Source: a bacterium
GTDB taxonomy: Bacteria; Sysuimicrobiota; Sysuimicrobiia; Sysuimicrobiales; Segetimicrobiaceae
Reading direction: 5' to 3'
Assembly (NCBI GenBank): GCA_035307765.1
Contig: DATGHU010000036.1
Span: forward strand, 1-18,673
DNA: 18,673 nucleotides
Positions within the stretch are counted from its first letter, which is position 1, and each line of letters begins with the position of its first letter. A program made the position numbers and the translations under genes. The notes beneath the pieces are model-generated. The model had not been told where the DNA came from and ran no database searches. It saw only the letters and a program-made list of their open reading frames with translations. Of the stretch, positions 1 to 7,218 are shown in pieces.

Positions 1-1
1 C

Positions 2-1003
2 ACCAACGGGAACGGCGGCGCGGGCGGCAACGGTGGCGCGGGCGGGAGTGACAACAAGGGCGGCGCTGGCGGGAACGGCATGGGCGGCGACGGCACCGGC
101 GGGACCGGCAATGCCAATGGCGCCGGCGCCGCGGGAGTGGGCGGTGACGGTTACGGTGGCGAGGGCGGCGATGCGGGCACGGGCGGCGATGGCGGGAACG
201 GTGGTGAGGGCGGGAGCCACAACGGCAACGGCACGGCGACGGGCAGCGGCGCCGCGGGGAGTGGCGGGAGCACCAACGGCAACGGCGGCGCGGGCGGCAA
301 CGGCGGCGCGGGTGGCAGCGGTAACGCGGGCGGCACGGGCGGGAACGGCATGGGTGGCAACTACGGCGGTGAGGAGTTTGGCGGCACCTCCTATGGCAAC
401 GATGGTGGTGATGCGGGGACGGGAGGCGACGGCGGCTGGGGCGGCAGTGGTGGGTACAACAATGGCAACGGCACCGCAAACGGCGCCGGGTCGACGGGTA
501 AGGGCGGGAGCACCAACGGCAACGGCGGCGCGGGCGGCAACGGTGGCGCGGGCGGGAACAACAACACCGGCGGCACCGGCCACAGCTACGGTGGGGGCAC
601 GCTCGGCATCGGGGGCAACCTCAACGCGGGCACGGGCGGCGACGGCGGGAACGGCGGCAAGGGCGGCAGCGATAACGGCAACGGCACCGGGAACGGCGGT
701 GGCTCGGGCACGGGCGGGAACAGCAACGGCAACGGCGGCACGGGCGGGAACGGCGGGAACGGCGGGAGCGGGAACGCGCCTGGCGGTGGTAACGGTGGAG
801 GCGGCGGGAACGGCGGTGGTGGTGGCAGCACAAACGGCAACGGCACCGGGACCGGCGGTGGTGCCACGGGCTCGGGTGGAAGCGTCAACGGCAACGGCGG
901 CAGCGGCGGTCCTGGCGGCACGGGCGGCAACAACAACCAGGGTGGCGGCGGCAACGGGGGGCAGGGCGGCAGCGGCGGTCACGGTGGTGGGAACAATCCG
1001 TAA
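2..1003 (+). CDS. Glycine-rich PGRS-like repeat protein (5' end outside window)
   Basis: The frame is open from the first bases of the window to a TAA at 1001-1003, leaving 333 residues of a protein that begins upstream. Gly dominates, with Asn, Ala, Ser and Thr, in runs such as GGAGGNGGAGG and STNGNGG. There is almost no hydrophobic or charged residue, no Cys, and no membrane segment in the visible part. The texture resembles the PGRS half of mycobacterial PE_PGRS proteins and Gly-rich surface proteins of soil bacteria. The N-terminus is missing, so a PE domain or signal peptide cannot be judged. The last residues, GGHGGGNNP, form no recognisable anchor. Function is unknown; an extracellular or surface structural role is only a guess. 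Open frames on the opposite strand and in the +1 frame here are by-products of the GGC/GGN-rich repeats. Confidence 0.8.
   Translation, partial: TNGNGGAGGNGGAGGSDNKGGAGGNGMGGDGTGGTGNANGAGAAGVGGDGYGGEGGDAGTGGDGGNGGEGGSHNGNGTATGSGAAGSGGSTNGNGGAGGNGGAGGSGNAGGTGGNGMGGNYGGEEFGGTSYGNDGGDAGTGGDGGWGGSGGYNNGNGTANGAGSTGKGGSTNGNGGAGGNGGAGGNNNTGGTGHSYGGGTLGIGGNLNAGTGGDGGNGGKGGSDNGNGTGNGGGSGTGGNSNGNGGTGGNGGNGGSGNAPGGGNGGGGGNGGGGGSTNGNGTGTGGGATGSGGSVNGNGGSGGPGGTGGNNNQGGGGNGGQGGSGGHGGGNNP
170..1000 (+). repeat. Long-period imperfect repeats inside the Gly-rich gene
   Basis: Above the GGx texture there is a longer unit. It begins with (D/N)AGTGGDGG, passes through NGNGT, then STNGNGGAGG. Units start near 170, 410 and 623, giving lengths of about 240 and 213 bases. 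A degenerate fourth unit starts near 809. A 41-base stretch at 263-303 recurs identically at 503-543, exactly 240 bases later. Much of it also occurs at 1-47. This implies recent duplication or recombination between units. Confidence 0.75.
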
Positions 1004-1044
1004 CGACCTGCGCAGCGGGCAATAGGCTGCCGGGAGAATGATAC

Positions 1045-1090
1045 GGGGGTGGAGCGCAGCGGACCCACGGGGTCCCGGCGCTCCACCCCC
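1045..1090 (+). terminator. Strong hairpin, probable terminator of the Gly-rich gene
   Basis: GGGGGTGGAGCGC at 1045-1057 pairs perfectly with 1078-1090 (13 bp). Inside it, GGACCC at 1061-1066 pairs with GGGTCC at 1070-1075 around an ACG loop. A small internal loop (AGC against CG) separates the two stems. It lies 42 bases after the stop codon. The downstream sequence TCTTGCGGTTGTT is only moderately T-rich, so it is not a textbook Rho-independent terminator. It could instead protect the 3' end. Confidence 0.5.
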
Positions 1091-1501
1091 TCTTGCGGTT
1101 GTTCCCGAAGGGCGTATTCCTCGGGGTCGGTTCGGACGGCGGGCGAAGGGGGATAAAATCCGGACTCGGAGCACGGCACGCCCTGAACGGCGTCCCCGAT
1201 CTGCCCATCGCCCGCTTATCCGCCGATCGAATTAACCGCGCGCAGCAGGCATATCAAAGGTTGTTCAGCGGAAATCGACGATGAACGCTGTCAGCCCATC
1301 AGGGTCATGGCGTCGGGCGTGTTGATTGCCCCTCATTGTTTCTCACTGACGGTCGGCCCGCCTCGCGTTGCATCTGAAAGTCCAGGATCGCACCTTCGCT
1401 TCACTAGGTTTCAGAATTCGGGACCACGATGGAGCACTTGTTCTCCGGGAAGCTTGGGCGCCCATAACGCCCTCAGGGCTAGGGGGAGAGACCAACAATA
1501 G

Positions 1502-1588
1502 CGTTCCATCGCAGGAGACCCCGAGCTCTCAGACCCGCACGAGTACGTCGCCAGCTGGCAGGCCAAGCAGGTGGCCGAGGCCGAATGA
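1502..1588 (+). pseudogene. Possible C-terminal coding relic
   Basis: Between a TAG at 1499 and a TGA at 1586, one frame encodes 28 residues including DPELSDPHEYVASWQAKQV and an acidic AEAE end. It has no start codon or ribosome binding site. Nearly all its third positions are G or C, like the real genes here and unlike the surrounding spacer. It reads as an amphipathic helical tail, such as the 3' stub of a decayed gene. I do not recognise the family, and chance cannot be excluded over so short a stretch. Confidence 0.25.
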
Positions 1589-1630
1589 TGAGGGGGAAGT
1601 CTTTCGCATCTACTGGATCAATGCAGCGGC

Positions 1631-1660
1631 TTGACTCGATTCAGCAAGGCACCGTAAAGT
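1631..1660 (+). promoter_or_regulatory. Candidate sigma70 promoter for the spermidine-synthase-like gene
   Basis: TTGACT at 1631-1636 (5 of 6 matches to the -35 consensus) and TAAAGT at 1655-1660 (4 of 6 to the -10 consensus) are 18 bases apart. Transcription would begin near 1667, about nine bases before the ATG at 1676. No Shine-Dalgarno sequence precedes that ATG, so the message may be almost leaderless. Confidence 0.45.
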
Positions 1661-1675
1661 AAGCGGGCAACGCCC

Positions 1676-4165
1676 ATGACCCTCTACGCGACAACGATTT
1701 TTCTCAGCGCCTTTCTGCTGTTTCAGGTGCAGCCGCTGATCGCCAAGATCATCCTGCCCTGGTTCGGCGGGTCGGCCGCCGTGTGGAGCGCGGCCCTGAT
1801 GTTCTTCCAGCTGTTGTTGCTCGGCGGGTACGCTTACGCTCACGGCCTGATTCGATACCTGAAGCCCCGGGCGCAGATGGCGGTGCACGTCATCCTGCTG
1901 GGAGTGAGCTGCGCCCTGCTGCCGATCCTCCCTTCCCCCGCCTGGAAACCGTCCGCGGCCGGTGATCCGACGTTCAGAATTTTGGGATTGCTTATGGCTA
2001 CGGTCGGGCTGCCCTATTTCCTGCTCTCGACAACCAGCCCGCTGCTGCAAGCCTGGTATGTGCGTCGCTCGAGCCGGGCGCTGCCGTACCGTCTGTTCGC
2101 GCTCTCGAACTTCGGCTCGATGCTGGCGCTGGTGAGCTTTCCGTTTCTCTTTGAACCGCACCTCACGTCACGGCAACAGGCGTACGCGTGGAGTGGGGCG
2201 TACATCCTGTTCGTCCTGCTGTGTGCGACCGCGGCATGGATGGGCCGAGGGGAGGGCGCCGGCCCGGCCGAGACAGCGCGGGCTGCGCCGGCCACCCCGC
2301 CGTCTCTCGCGCAGCTTCTGCTCTGGGTGAGCCTCGCCGCATGCGCGTCCACTTTGCTGATTGCCGTGACCACCCACCTGACCCAGAACGTCGCGCCGAT
2401 TCCGTTGCTTTGGGTGATTCCGCTGGCGCTCTATCTCGCGTCATTCATCCTCGCGTTTGAGAGCGACCGGGTGTATCGTCGCTGGATCTTTCTGCCGTGG
2501 CTCGCACCGATGCTCGCGCTGATGGGGTACCTGGTCTATTCGAGCTCGGGGAACGCCCCCATCATCTTGATGATTCCCGCGTTCGCCTTCGGGTTGTTCA
2601 TCTGCTGCATGGTGTGCCACGGGGAACTGGCGCACCGCAAACCCGCCGTGCGCTACCTCACGTTGTTCTACCTGATGGTGTCGCTCGGCGGAGCGCTGGG
2701 CGGAGTGTTTGTCGCGCTGGTGGCGCCCCGTGTGTTCCACTCCTACCTCGAGCTGCCGATCGGTTTGGTCGCCTGTGCGGCACTCGCCGCCTTCGTGCTG
2801 TGGAATGTGAAGATGCCGAAAATCGGTGCGCGGCCGCTGCGCATCGCGCTCGTGATCGGGGTGGCCGTATTGGCCGGATATCTGGCGCGGGAGGAGTCAC
2901 TGGGCGGCGATGGGTACCGCCTGATGGCGCGAAACTTCTACGGCGTGCTGCGGGTTCGCGATGATGCCCGCGGAGCCTTTCCCGCCCGGGTGTTGTTGCA
3001 CGGCACGATCACGCACGGTGCCCAGCTGCTGGACGAGGGCCTGCGCTACAGGGCGACCACGTACTACGGCCCCGACTCCGGCGTCGGCCGCGCGCTGCGC
3101 GTGCTCCAGACGCGGGGGCCGATCCGGGTCGGCCTCATCGGCCTCGGCGCCGGCGTGCTCTCGACCTATGGTCGCCCCGGGGACGCCTACCGCATTTATG
3201 AGATCAATCCGCTGGTGGAGCGGATCGCGCAGACCGAGTTCACTTTCTACGCCCACTCGCCGGCCGACAAACGCATCCTGCTCGGCGACGCGCGCCTCGT
3301 GCTGGAGCGTCAGGATGCCCAACAGTTTGACCTAGTGGTCGTCGATGCGTTCTCCAGCGATGCCATCCCCGTTCACCTGTTGACGCACGAGGCGCTGGCG
3401 CTCTACTTTCGGCACCTCAGGCCGGACGGTGTCCTCGCTCTCCACGTGACGAATCGCTATCTGGACCTGGTGCCGGTGTGCGCACGCGGCGCCCGGGATT
3501 TCGGTAGGGCAGCGATGGTGGTGGAGGATCAGGGCGACGAGGCCGGGTACCTTTCTCCCTCCACGTACTGCCTGATCGCGCCCAATCCGGCGTGGTTTCA
3601 GAGCCGCAGCTTCGCGACGGCCGACATCATGCCCGCTGTGGCGCCGCCGGGCTTTCGCCCCTGGACCGACGACTACAGTAATATCGTGCAGATCCTGAGG
3701 GTGGGAGGGAACCCGCCGGCGGTCGCGCCGAGCGCGGGGTGGGGGATTGCTCCCGGTCGCGGCATCGGTCCCGTGGAACTGGGCGCCGATCTTCGTGAGG
3801 TGATGGCGTTTCTCGGACCGCCAATGCGTGTCAGCGCACTCCCCGACGGCAACCTCGTCCAGGAATGGTTTGCCCCACCCATGAACGTGGGGATCGGCGT
3901 GCGCGCCACCCGAGCCGGCAAAGTCTATAGGGTCTGGGTTCTCAACAACGCGAGATACACCATCAAAGAGCACCTTCACGCCGGTTCGACGGAGACCGAG
4001 GTGCGGGCGGCGTTGGGCAATCCCTCGAGGACGGTGATCGATTCGCACACGGCAACAAAGATCCTGAACTACGATGCCCTTGGCGAATGGTTCAGCATTC
4101 AACTCAATCCACGATACTCGTTCTATAACCGGGTGTTTGAAATCGGCATCCTGGCACCAAAATAG
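1676..4165 (+). CDS. Membrane-fused spermidine synthase-like protein with extra C-terminal module
   Basis: 829 residues. Residues 1 to about 400 are very hydrophobic, with some 10-12 predicted membrane segments, opening with FLLFQVQPLIAKIILPWFGG as in 'fused MFS/spermidine synthase' proteins. Residues about 415-665 form a SpeE-like Rossmann domain: glycine loop GLIGLGAG near 485-493, acidic ribose ligand in YEINP (E509), GDAR (D538) and VDAFSSDAIP (D557, D562) at the catalytic loop. The family transfers aminopropyl groups from decarboxylated SAM in its soluble members; substrates of the membrane-fused branch are not established. Residues about 690-829 form an additional module with two copies of a G-(S/A)-(T/D)-x(2)-EV-x(3)-LG-P pattern, discussed in the findings. 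The ATG lacks a ribosome binding site but follows a promoter closely. The gene stands alone, 215 bases before the next. Confidence 0.85.
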   Translation: MTLYATTIFLSAFLLFQVQPLIAKIILPWFGGSAAVWSAALMFFQLLLLGGYAYAHGLIRYLKPRAQMAVHVILLGVSCALLPILPSPAWKPSAAGDPTFRILGLLMATVGLPYFLLSTTSPLLQAWYVRRSSRALPYRLFALSNFGSMLALVSFPFLFEPHLTSRQQAYAWSGAYILFVLLCATAAWMGRGEGAGPAETARAAPATPPSLAQLLLWVSLAACASTLLIAVTTHLTQNVAPIPLLWVIPLALYLASFILAFESDRVYRRWIFLPWLAPMLALMGYLVYSSSGNAPIILMIPAFAFGLFICCMVCHGELAHRKPAVRYLTLFYLMVSLGGALGGVFVALVAPRVFHSYLELPIGLVACAALAAFVLWNVKMPKIGARPLRIALVIGVAVLAGYLAREESLGGDGYRLMARNFYGVLRVRDDARGAFPARVLLHGTITHGAQLLDEGLRYRATTYYGPDSGVGRALRVLQTRGPIRVGLIGLGAGVLSTYGRPGDAYRIYEINPLVERIAQTEFTFYAHSPADKRILLGDARLVLERQDAQQFDLVVVDAFSSDAIPVHLLTHEALALYFRHLRPDGVLALHVTNRYLDLVPVCARGARDFGRAAMVVEDQGDEAGYLSPSTYCLIAPNPAWFQSRSFATADIMPAVAPPGFRPWTDDYSNIVQILRVGGNPPAVAPSAGWGIAPGRGIGPVELGADLREVMAFLGPPMRVSALPDGNLVQEWFAPPMNVGIGVRATRAGKVYRVWVLNNARYTIKEHLHAGSTETEVRAALGNPSRTVIDSHTATKILNYDALGEWFSIQLNPRYSFYNRVFEIGILAPK

Positions 4166-4380
4166 TCCCTCGCCTCCTCTCGCCCGCCCGCACCACCTCA
4201 CCGCACCGGAATCCCGTCGTCCTCTCCCCAGTGCCGCGGTGATTCGACCCTCGGGGGAACGGTCTAATAACTCGGGCATTGGGCATAACAAAGAGGACAG
4301 ACGCTTTGGGGGTTTACGCCCGGGTTGCCCAGTCGCGCCGACGAGTCGAGGGCCGGCAGGCTGACCTTGGGGACCAACGC
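4166..4380. other. Spacer upstream of the HD-GYP gene
   Basis: 215 bases with a C-rich first half. TCTAAT at 4262-4267 resembles a -10 box, but no -35 box stands at the right distance. I looked for a cyclic-di-GMP riboswitch because of the downstream gene and did not find its conserved core. A TTG at 4279 opens the HD-GYP frame further upstream, but that extension is Arg-rich and unlike the protein's start. Confidence 0.4.
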
Positions 4381-7047
4381 ATGAGAGTCGCCGCGCTGCG
4401 AGGGGGATTAGGCGCGTGCTGCGCCGCACTGGGTGGAGGGATGCTGGCGGTCCCTGCCGTCCTCGGCCCGCGGCTTGCCCATCCGTGGCTGGGGACGCTG
4501 CTGTTGATTGCCGGATCGGCGACGTTGGTCATCCGGCCTGCGATCGCGCGGCTCGGCATCGGCAAGGGGCGGGGTGCCACCGGCCCGGGCCGCCCCTCAG
4601 CGCCCCACATCATTGATGCGGCGATGAGGATTCTGCCGCAGGCGTTCGTCCTGCAGGACGGCGACAGCAAGGTTACGGTGTGGAACGCCGCGGCGGAGCG
4701 GCTTTTCGGCTGGAGCGCTCAGGACGTGGTCGGGCATCCGCTGCCGTTCGTCGTAGACGATCAGCCGGCTGCCCCCAATCCCTCCGGGGTGTCGGCTCAC
4801 CTGATCACGAAGAGCGGCCTGCCGGTCGATGTCGCCGTCGCCGTCTCTCCGCTCGCCGATCCGCAGGGCCTGCCCGCCGGGCGGATGCTGTTGTTCGAAA
4901 ATGCGGCGGAGCGCGTGCGGGCGCAGCGGGTGGAGCGGGTCCAGAACGGCCTGCGGGAGACGCTGAACGCGATGACCGCCTCCGCCGCTTCGCACACCGA
5001 CATCTCCCAGCTTCTGGAGTGCGCGGTGGACCACGCACTCGAGGTGCTGGGGGTGGATCGGGGGGTCGCATGGCTCGACCAGGCCTGGGTGTTCCGCGGC
5101 TTCAGCGCCGAGGCGGAGGCCGCCCTCGCGCAAGCCGTTCGCCGGGGGGACGGGCACTCCGCGCCGATCGAGATCGAGGACCTGCAGGCCCCGCCTGAGG
5201 CGGGGAAGGCGAACGGGCTGGGGGGAATGGCGCCGTTCGGCGTCCGCGCCCTGCTCGTCGTGCCGGTCTCCGGACCCTCCGACGGGGGAGGAGGGCTGGC
5301 GTTGGCCTCCGCATCACCACACGCCTGGACCCCTGAAGAGATCGGCCTGGTCGAGGCGGTCGGCCGCCACCTGATGGACACCACGAAATCGCTGCGCGCG
5401 TTGAGCGACGCCAAGGAAGACCTCGAGCGTCAACGGAAGGGAATGGCCGTCAGCAAGCTCCTGAGCCATCCGGCTCCCCTGGCCCAGGTGGTGAAGATCA
5501 TTGGTGAGGCCGCGCTGTCCCTGGGCGGTGCCGACCGGGCGGCCGTGTACCTCCGCAGTCCCGACGGCACCATCATCTGTCCGTGGTCGTACGGCCTCTC
5601 CGAGGGCTACATCGCGCAGGTCCTCCATTGCGCGCAAGCCATTGCGGCGGGGCGCATCATGGATGGGGCCAAGCCCGATCTGCTGGAGCTCTCCGGCCGA
5701 GGCATCGATCCCGCGGCGGTGCTCTACGGCGACGTCCAGGCGATGCCGTCCGGGATCGCGGTCCCGCCGGTGACCCGACTCGAAGGGTACCGGGCTCTGG
5801 CCAACTGGCCGCTGACGCACGAAGGGAGCCCGCTCGGGGTCGTCAGCTGCTACCACAACCACCCACGCACGTGGAGCGCGGCGGAGCAGGAGTTCTTTGG
5901 TTCGTTCTGCCAGGATGCGGCGCAGGCGGTGCACAGCGGCTACCTGCACGACGAGCAGGCGCAACGGGCCGCCGACCTGGAGGTGCTCTTCGACCTCAGC
6001 AAGCGTCTACGGGTGGCGCGCAGCCCCGAGGAGATCTATCCGATCCTCGTCGGCCACGCGATGGGCCTCCTCCACGCCGATAAGGGCGTGCTGAACCTCC
6101 TCGAACCGAAACTGCAGGCGTTCAACTGCGTCTACGCGGTGGGACTGCCCTCCGAAGTACGAGACGAGGCCTTCCCCACGTCCGGCAGCGCGTTCGGCCG
6201 CGTGGTCGAGACCGGGACGACCTACCGCACTGCCAACTTCGGCGGCGAGCCCCTCCCCATCTGGATGAATGGATATCGCTCGATCGGCCCGGCGGTGATC
6301 GTGCCGCTGCGCTCCGAGAGCGACATCATCGGAACGCTCGGCCTGGGCCGGAAGCGCGGATCCGACACGCACTTGTTCGCCGACTCCGAAGTGCGGCTGC
6401 TCGAGGGCATCGCGGAGATCGGTGGGACCGCCGTTCGCCGTGCGCGGCTCTTCCAGAACCTCGAGAAGTCCTACATGCAGATGGTCATCAGCCTGGCGCG
6501 GACGATGGACGCGCGGGACCACTATACATCGGGGCACAGTGAGCGGATCGCGGTGTGGGCGGAAGCGGTCGCCCGCGCGCTCGAGTGCGACGATCCGGAC
6601 GTGCAGGACATTCGCTGGGGAGCGCTGCTGCACGATATCGGCAAGATCGGCGTGCCCGACGAGATTCTGCGGAAGCCCAGCCGGCTCACCGAGGAGGAGT
6701 GGGCGGTGATGCGCAGGCATCCGGAGATCGGGGAGGAGATCCTCGCCTCAACCGAACGGATGCGGGGGGTGGCGAAGATCGTCCGCCACCATCAGGAGAA
6801 GTGGAATGGGACCGGGTATCCCGACGGGTTGCGGGAAGACGAGATTCCACTCGGCGCGCGCATCCTCGCGGTCGTCGACGCGTACAGCGCGATCACCGAC
6901 GACCGACCCTACAAGAAGGCACGTACCCACGAGGATGCGGTCTCCGAGTTGCGGCGCTGCGCGGGGGTGCAGTTTGACACCCGGGTGGTGGATGTGTTCT
7001 GCCAGGTGGTGGAGCGCGACCGGGCGAGGGCGGGCCGGCCTCACTAG
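4381..7047 (+). CDS. Membrane-anchored PAS-GAF-GAF-GAF-HD-GYP protein (predicted c-di-GMP phosphodiesterase)
   Basis: 888 residues from the ATG at 4381. That start puts a basic residue before two hydrophobic helices (residues about 5-30 and 35-55). An upstream in-frame TTG at 4279 would prefix an Arg-rich stretch instead. Order: PAS domain about 76-180 (WNAAAERLFGWS), short coiled linker, GAF-like about 205-335, second GAF-like about 353-520, third GAF-like about 533-690, HD-GYP about 700-886. The HD-GYP domain is intact: HSERI near 720, HDIGKIG (H751-D752), HPEIGEEIL, HHQEKWNGTGYP with GYP at 812-814, and DAYSAITDDRPYK. Known HD-GYP enzymes hydrolyse cyclic-di-GMP to pGpG or GMP through a metal centre. 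PAS and GAF domains suggest sensing of small ligands, redox state or light, but no cofactor ligand is diagnostic. There is no receiver or GGDEF domain. Likely monocistronic. Confidence 0.88.
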   Translation: MRVAALRGGLGACCAALGGGMLAVPAVLGPRLAHPWLGTLLLIAGSATLVIRPAIARLGIGKGRGATGPGRPSAPHIIDAAMRILPQAFVLQDGDSKVTVWNAAAERLFGWSAQDVVGHPLPFVVDDQPAAPNPSGVSAHLITKSGLPVDVAVAVSPLADPQGLPAGRMLLFENAAERVRAQRVERVQNGLRETLNAMTASAASHTDISQLLECAVDHALEVLGVDRGVAWLDQAWVFRGFSAEAEAALAQAVRRGDGHSAPIEIEDLQAPPEAGKANGLGGMAPFGVRALLVVPVSGPSDGGGGLALASASPHAWTPEEIGLVEAVGRHLMDTTKSLRALSDAKEDLERQRKGMAVSKLLSHPAPLAQVVKIIGEAALSLGGADRAAVYLRSPDGTIICPWSYGLSEGYIAQVLHCAQAIAAGRIMDGAKPDLLELSGRGIDPAAVLYGDVQAMPSGIAVPPVTRLEGYRALANWPLTHEGSPLGVVSCYHNHPRTWSAAEQEFFGSFCQDAAQAVHSGYLHDEQAQRAADLEVLFDLSKRLRVARSPEEIYPILVGHAMGLLHADKGVLNLLEPKLQAFNCVYAVGLPSEVRDEAFPTSGSAFGRVVETGTTYRTANFGGEPLPIWMNGYRSIGPAVIVPLRSESDIIGTLGLGRKRGSDTHLFADSEVRLLEGIAEIGGTAVRRARLFQNLEKSYMQMVISLARTMDARDHYTSGHSERIAVWAEAVARALECDDPDVQDIRWGALLHDIGKIGVPDEILRKPSRLTEEEWAVMRRHPEIGEEILASTERMRGVAKIVRHHQEKWNGTGYPDGLREDEIPLGARILAVVDAYSAITDDRPYKKARTHEDAVSELRRCAGVQFDTRVVDVFCQVVERDRARAGRPH

Positions 7048-7207
7048 CGCCCGCGTGAGGTGAGCCCGGGAATGCGCGATCGTCCCGCGACGCGCACAGA
7101 ACCCGCCGGGTGGCGACGTTCCCTGACCCGTTCTCAGATATTCACCGACCGCACGCGGTTCGCAGGGGGGGGATGATCTCGCCCCGAAATCTCCTTCCGG
7201 GCGCGTC

Positions 7208-7215
7208 GGGGGAGG
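7208..7215 (+). promoter_or_regulatory. Ribosome binding site of glmU
   Basis: GGGGGAGG lies three bases before ATG 7219 and six before the following GTG 7222. The better spacing would favour the GTG, making the protein one residue shorter. The 171-base spacer before it (7048-7218) holds a weak stem across the upstream stop codon (CCTCAC 7039-7044 with GTGAGG 7055-7060) and no clear promoter. Confidence 0.6.
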
Positions 7216-7218
7216 CGA

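Larger units (their letters stand above)
1004..1675. other. Gene-poor spacer
   Basis: These 672 bases separate the Gly-rich gene from the spermidine-synthase-like gene. I see a strong hairpin at 1045-1090, a short coding-like relic at 1502-1588 and a promoter-like pair just before 1676. Open frames of 60-90 codons occur (for example 1093-1284 and 1368-1634), but they lack ribosome binding sites, family resemblance and the strong GC-third-position bias of neighbouring genes. I see no tRNA, no insertion sequence ends and no CRISPR repeats. Confidence 0.6.

Noticed and set aside
33-1025. Ala/Arg/Thr-rich 330-codon frame over the Gly-rich gene, and Pro-rich frames on the opposite strand
   Set aside because: These are off-frame readings of GGN-rich repeats with biologically implausible composition; the Gly-rich frame is open from the window edge and has the repeat structure.
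1045-1090. T-box riboswitch antiterminator, because of a GGGTGG-A-GCGCAG string
   Set aside because: The T-box sequence differs at key positions, only 42 bases separate it from the preceding stop so there is no stem I, and no amino-acid gene follows.
1093-1284. 63-codon frame ending LFSGNRR
   Set aside because: Its TTG start directly abuts the hairpin, it has no ribosome binding site, lacks the GC-rich third positions of the real genes and resembles no family I know.
4279-4380. Upstream TTG start for the HD-GYP protein
   Set aside because: It would add 34 Arg-rich residues before the membrane helices without a convincing ribosome binding site; ATG 4381 gives a normal membrane N-terminus.
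4166-4380. Cyclic-di-GMP riboswitch ahead of the HD-GYP gene
   Set aside because: Some GACGC and GGGCA-like words occur, but the conserved core and paired elements of the known class I and II aptamers cannot be assembled.
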